Below, one piece after another: positions 60,001 through 64,000 of a stretch of 64,000 nt of DNA. The notes under the pieces were generated by a model. The model had not been told where the DNA came from, ran no database searches, and saw only the letters and a program-made list of their open reading frames with translations. The stretch covers positions 124,001-188,000 of the forward strand of contig JADFUC010000776.1 in NCBI GenBank assembly GCA_019722365.1, written 5' to 3'. Position 1 is the first letter of the stretch, and every line of letters begins with the position of its first letter. This DNA comes from Lithospermum erythrorhizon (Eukaryota > Streptophyta > Magnoliopsida > Boraginales > Boraginaceae). Both the position numbers and the translations under genes were made by a program.

Positions 60001-60402
60001 TTATTGAGCTCCTTAATAATGGGTTTTTTGATTTACTACAGCAGTAGGAGTCGGGCCGGATATTTTACACTCCACCAAATTCGCCTCGCCTCCAAAATTG
60101 AAAACATCAATGAAAATGAATAATATCGAATAACAAACTTGTGTAAATAACTACATCCATCTATTCACCATCAAAATTTCCTCTCTAAGGCCAAAATTAA
60201 AAACGTCAATTAAAATAAATAAATCGTATCGAATAACAACATTATATGTAGACACATATAAAGAGATTGTATTAGAGAACTAATAGTGAAATTACAATCT
60301 GAGCTGAGTGTGAGTGTCATGAATTGAGTAAGAGGGAAGATAATCTTCAAGATTTTGACGATCCAAATCCAATTCAGAACTAGAACTAATGAGTTTACTC
60401 AT

Positions 60403-61813
60403 TCTTCTCCTATGACTCACTGCTTTAATTATCGACATAGAGAATAATAATATTATTGAAATGTATCCAAGCTTAGGCTGTGTTTGGTGGTGAGTTAGTG
60501 ATAGATTTGGAGTTTTGTTTGTTTTAGTATTATGTTTCATGTTTTTTTTTCATTTTAGTTAAGCTAACAAGTAACAACTCTGAAGGTTGTACGATGATTT
60601 GTGATTTTGTGACATGTTTTATTACTTCAGGGACTCGCCACGTGCCTAAGGACTTCTCTTATTGCCAAGTGGCAAAAGCCCAAATAGAATCAGAATCAAT
60701 TGGTAGATTGAGTTGGAGTTTATGTTCAATCGATCAAACCTCAATCACAATCGTCAAATTATAAATTTAATTGCATAATATAACACCTTCATTTATGTTT
60801 TACAATTTAATTTTTTTTTTGAAAAATACTAATTCACGATGATCTTACACATTCATTTTAAATAGTGTAGAAGTATAAATTACATCAGAGATCGAGAAAT
60901 CATTATCATCTTCGCCGGTTTGTGCAGACTATGTGGAACTTTGTTTCGTGCACGGATCTCGAGAAACGATTCACGTGAGGAGGAATATATTATCATCTTG
61001 CTTCGGTTTAAATTGTCTGCGTTATATGGGAAACTTTTATATATTTCTTTCGGTAGGCTTTGCTGAAACTTTGTGACACACGGCAGGAGAGAGACGGTAT
61101 TTAACTAGGCTTTAGAACAAATTTGATTAGGCTTAGAATTTAATTAATATACGATATCGTATGTAATTTATAAACACATGATTTGAGAAAAAAAAATGAT
61201 CTTACACAAAATCAGTTCTTCCCTTTAGATTGAGCTAAATTTATATTGATACACATATAAAAAAATCAATCCCACCAACACAATGCCGGATCATAATCAA
61301 AGAATAAGCTCCATGAGTTTAAATTTGCTCCCCAAGTTGGATTGAAATCAATTCTATTTGTCGACATTATACCAGCATAATCTACATTTAAAATTAAATA
61401 ACTAAAAATGACTACTTTTCTATTTCATCTATTTTTATTTTGACTAAATGTGAGAGAATAAAATAAAAAAATTTTAAATTGTGAGAAACAAGTTTGATTT
61501 TTTTTTTTTTTAATTATGCATAAAGTCAAATTAGACATTAATCATGAGATGAAGGAAGTATTAATTTGTAAAAAATAATCATCCATTCATAACCTTAAAC
61601 AAATATAATAAATCATATAATATAAAAATATGACAAACAAGATTGAAAACATAAAAAACCGAAAGCATTTTTTGAGAAGGCTCATGACTTCATGAGAGGT
61701 GGAAAGTAAAATTTGGTAATTTTCGAAGGACCATACCCAAAATAAAATTAATTATTCAGGGACTTAACCAGCAAAAATATAATTTTCCAAAGCTTATTAA
61801 TAACCCACAAGAT
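60403..61813. other. Shared upstream region of GPAT9 (-) and TAF8 (+)
   Basis: The two genes are divergent with start codons about 2.3 kb apart. A G-box lies at 60639. The remainder is AT-rich and non-coding. Confidence 0.5.
60639..60644. promoter_or_regulatory. G-box upstream of GPAT9
   Basis: CACGTG in GCCACGTGCC, 237 bp before the GPAT9 ATG. Motif and position only. Confidence 0.4.
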
Positions 61814-61868
61814 CTATAAAAATAAACCCATCTCATCTCTCAATTTCCCCCCAAATCTCTAGGGTTTA
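61814..61868 (+). promoter_or_regulatory. TAF8 core promoter: TATA-like box and telo-box
   Basis: CTATAAAAATA at 61814-61824, then a C-rich start region and TAGGGTTTA (telo-box, AAACCCTA inverted) at 61860-61868. Telo-boxes are common near the start of plant genes for growth and translation. Confidence 0.5.
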
Positions 61869-61979
61869 TCACTCTCAATAATTTTCAATTTTTAATTGCT
61901 GAATTTTCATAAATCTGATTAATTTGATTAGTGTTTGTAGTTTTTGTTGTTCAATTGATTTAAATCAACAATATTGGAT

Positions 61980-62680
61980 CGATTTGTGAATTTCTTTATT
62001 GAAATTGGGTGAATTAGTTGAAATTTGAAATTAGGGTTTTTGGGTGAAGAAGGGGTTAAAGGATTTGGGTATTTGAATGTTGGGGTTTTTAGTTAATTTT
62101 TGGGGGTTTTTATTGAGTTGATTGGGAAGAAGGAAATTGGTTAGGGTTCGTGAATTTCTTGAGTTGGGATTGAGTGAATTAGTTGGAATTTTGATGTTGG
62201 GTTTCTTTAAATGATTTAGGTTTTTGAAAGTTGGGATTTTAGTTCGTGTTTGGAATTTGTTATTCGATTGATTTTGAAGAAGAATATTGGTTATTAGATG
62301 TGATTTTCTGAGTTGAAATTTGGATGTTAGGGGTTTTGAAATGATTCGTATTTTTGAATAGTTCATATTTGGGATTTGTTATTCAATTGATTTCGAAGTA
62401 GAGTACTCGGTATTCGCTGCGAGTAGTGAATTTTTGAGTTGGAATTGAGTGAGGTAGTAAACAAATTGGATTTTTGGGGTTTTGCTGGAAGAAAGGCTTG
62501 AAGGATTTGGGTTTTCGAATGTTGGGGTTTGTAGTTTATATTTGGACTTTGTTATGCTATTGATTTTGAAGACGGATATTTGTTAGGAGTAGTGAATTTT
62601 TGAGTTGGAATTGAGTTAATTTGATTGGAGTTTTGATGTTGGGGTTTTTTATTGAAGAAAACCCTAAATGATTCAAGTGT
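61980..62680 (+). repeat. Degenerate ~150-bp tandem repeats in the TAF8 leader
   Basis: GTGAATTTcTtgAGTTGGaATTGAGTgAAT-type blocks recur near 61986, 62151, 62299, 62427 and 62593. Each is followed by a GATGTTGGGGTTTT block, and the better copies by TTTGGATTTGTTATTCAATTGATTTTGAAGA-like sequence. Five upstream ATGs lie in the GATGTTGGGG blocks. Confidence 0.75.
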
Positions 62681-62686
62681 TTGAAT

Positions 62687-63877
62687 ATGAGCGATGGAGG
62701 TCAAACTGACAAGTTATTCGAATCGGGGAATGCGATTGAGGTAGTTAGTACAGCTGTAGCTTCAAGTGTTAATGCTGATAGTGGGAGAAGTAAGGCTAGT
62801 GAAAATGATTTCGGTAGGAGTGTATCAAGAATTGCGATGGCTCAAATTTGTGAAAGCGTGGGATTTGAGGGTTTCAATGAGTCTGCTTTGGAATCGTTGG
62901 CCGATATTGCTGTTAGGTATTTGTTTGATTTGGGGAAAATGTCGAAGTTTTATGCTAACTTAGCTGGTAGGATGGATTCTAATGTTTTCGATATTATTCA
63001 AGGCCTGGAGGATTTGGGATTGGGTCCCGGGTTTTCAGGTGGTTCAGAGGTTAATCAGTGTAGCACGAGTTCTGGTGTTATTAGAGAAATTATAGGATTT
63101 GTGGATTCGTCTGAGGAAATTCCTTTTGCTCAGCCTGTTCCTAGTTTTCCAGTAGTTAAGCATCAAGTTGGTATACCCAGTTTTATGCAAATGGGTGAAA
63201 CCCCTGAGGTTAAGCATGTACCAGCTTGGTTGCCAGCATTTCCCGATGCACATACATATAGGCGAACGCCTGTTTGGAATGAGAGGATGACGGATCCCAG
63301 GGAAGATATGATTGAGTTGGCAAGACAGCGCAGGAAAGCTGAAAGATCGTTGTTGAGCTTACAGAAGCGGTTGGTGGGCAATGATGCTGAAGAACCTGTT
63401 GAAGGATTGGAGAAGGGCAATGTTAATGGGGTCGAGAATCCATTTATTATTAAGCCTTTGCAGGCTGGAGAAAAACAAGTAACCCCACCCATTCCGCCTG
63501 CAAATCAGGATAGTCAGAAGAAGGTGTCTACACTAGTCCTCCCGCCTAAGAGCTCTGGTAAAGAGAGCAATTGTGAAAACTATTCTTCTTTGTTGGATGC
63601 ATTTGCGCCCGCCATTGAAGCTGCCAAAGATGTCATTTCTGAATCGTCCAGTCGAATGGAGATATCGGAGCTGGTTAAGAGGCCTGCTCTTTGCCTAGAG
63701 TTTAACCGCGGAAAGAAAGTTCTTCGGGAACCATTCGATTTAAGGCTTCAAAAGAAGGATGCTGGCAGAACAGCATCCTGGTTCGGCCGAGATGACGAGA
63801 GAGATGATAAAAAGAGAAGAGCTGAGTATATTCTTAGACAAGCCCTGGAGAATCAACAGGACTTGGGTCAATTGTGA
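62687..63877 (+). CDS. TAF8: Transcription initiation factor TFIID subunit 8
   Basis: TFIID subunit that pairs with TAF10 through its histone fold and helps place TBP at promoters. 396 residues in a single coding exon. The N-terminal histone fold (about 40-112) reads FGRSVSRIAMAQICESVGFE, then ALESLADIAVRYLFDLGKMS. The TAF8 C-terminal-domain block VPAWLPAFPDAHTYRRTPVW lies near 178-197. A Ser/Pro linker follows, then a conserved tail with FDLRLQKKD and a Lys/Arg-rich stretch (DDKKRRAEYILRQALE). The start is the ATG at 62687 (MSDGGQTDK); the frame extends two codons upstream but only to TTG. No frameshift or missing domain. The long leader contains repeats and upstream ATGs that could lower translation unless an intron removes them. 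Confidence 0.94.
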   Translation: MSDGGQTDKLFESGNAIEVVSTAVASSVNADSGRSKASENDFGRSVSRIAMAQICESVGFEGFNESALESLADIAVRYLFDLGKMSKFYANLAGRMDSNVFDIIQGLEDLGLGPGFSGGSEVNQCSTSSGVIREIIGFVDSSEEIPFAQPVPSFPVVKHQVGIPSFMQMGETPEVKHVPAWLPAFPDAHTYRRTPVWNERMTDPREDMIELARQRRKAERSLLSLQKRLVGNDAEEPVEGLEKGNVNGVENPFIIKPLQAGEKQVTPPIPPANQDSQKKVSTLVLPPKSSGKESNCENYSSLLDAFAPAIEAAKDVISESSSRMEISELVKRPALCLEFNRGKKVLREPFDLRLQKKDAGRTASWFGRDDERDDKKRRAEYILRQALENQQDLGQL

Positions 63878-64000
63878 AAAATGGCTGTTTAGGTTAGTCA
63901 ATTGAAAAGCACACTGTAGTTAAGCCATAAATGTAACTGAATTTGTTAGGTGTTAGAGATCCAATTTGAGGTATCAATTTACGTATGCAATTGTTTGTTT

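Larger units (their letters stand above)
53048..60402 (-). pseudogene. GPAT9: Glycerol-3-phosphate acyltransferase 9 gene, interrupted by a retrotransposon
   Basis: GPAT9 is the ER enzyme adding the first acyl group to glycerol-3-phosphate in glycerolipid and oil synthesis. Minus-strand pieces in order: ATG 60402 (MSKLISSSSELDLDRQNLED); 59551-59499 (DLIDISPALLPVPLVD); about 59178-59093 (LFPLW region); about 58330-58223 (LLKGHDKLRKKLE); about 58130-58040 (acyltransferase motif I region, end QKHPGW); 57531-57446 (LQSTILESVGCIW, EAKDREIVA); 57366-57271 (DNNPLLIFPEGTCVNNHYTV); 57055-57003 continued at 54112-54080 (GAFELG, NKIF, VDAFWNSRK); 53858-53739 (HLLQLMTSWAVVCDVWYLEP); 53637-about 53590 (VRDII, GLKKVP); about 53213-53155 (DGYLKY, RPSPKH); 53078-53048 (MLRRLEDN, stop). 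A Ty1/copia element lies within one exon. Motif I, one membrane segment and the CxVCP stretch are garbled, a two-base loss follows GCIW, and two splice sites are lost. Confidence 0.88.

Noticed and set aside
62031..62366. 111-aa minus-strand frame in the TAF8 leader
   Set aside because: Low-complexity Asn/Lys/Pro repeats produced by the leader tandem units read backwards; no domain.

Overview
This window is nuclear DNA from a flowering plant, most likely a eudicot (asterid affinity is a guess). The evidence is intron-rich genes with GT-AG junctions, plant-specific families (DREB2-type AP2 factor, HIPP, ACR-type ACT protein, GPAT9), an AT-rich background and plant LTR retrotransposons. It looks like ordinary euchromatin with seven recognisable protein-coding genes, one hidden small gene that no long ORF reveals, and one tRNA gene, broken up by decayed transposons.

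Layout: 30-2752 (-) 5' part of an ACT-domain protein (ACR9/ACR10 type), with tandem repeats just upstream. 4087-10350 is gene-free and holds a TIR element and a hAT-like element. About 10780-22435 is a decayed Ty3/gypsy element whose pol is split by a probable second LTR. 22830-24430 is a degenerate tandem array. 28196-29360 (-) is an unlisted four-exon gene for an 80-residue membrane protein; its intron 2 holds copies of its own splice acceptor and a small SINE. 30110-31282 (-) is S-adenosylmethionine synthetase with signature motif 1 replaced. 32790-32861 (-) is tRNA-Gln(UUG). 34221-34751 (+) is a DREB2-type factor. 38380-39819 (+) is MED21. 41147-43544 (+) is a two-domain HIPP. 47340-50150 is a TE relic, perhaps PIF/Harbinger. 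53048-60402 (-) is a GPAT9 gene or pseudogene with a Ty1/copia element inside a coding exon, marked by a 5-bp target duplication. 62687-63877 (+) is TAF8, behind a leader of degenerate ~150-bp repeats with many upstream ATGs.

The genes do not form a pathway. MED21 and TAF8 are both RNA polymerase II machinery, GPAT9 starts glycerolipid synthesis, SAMS makes the methyl donor, and DREB2 and HIPP are stress- or metal-linked. A recurring oddity is short bursts of mixed indels. They occur in the TEs but also in the best-conserved motifs of SAMS and GPAT9. They may be real decay, or uncorrected long-read error in multi-copy sequence; this has to be settled before any biological reading.
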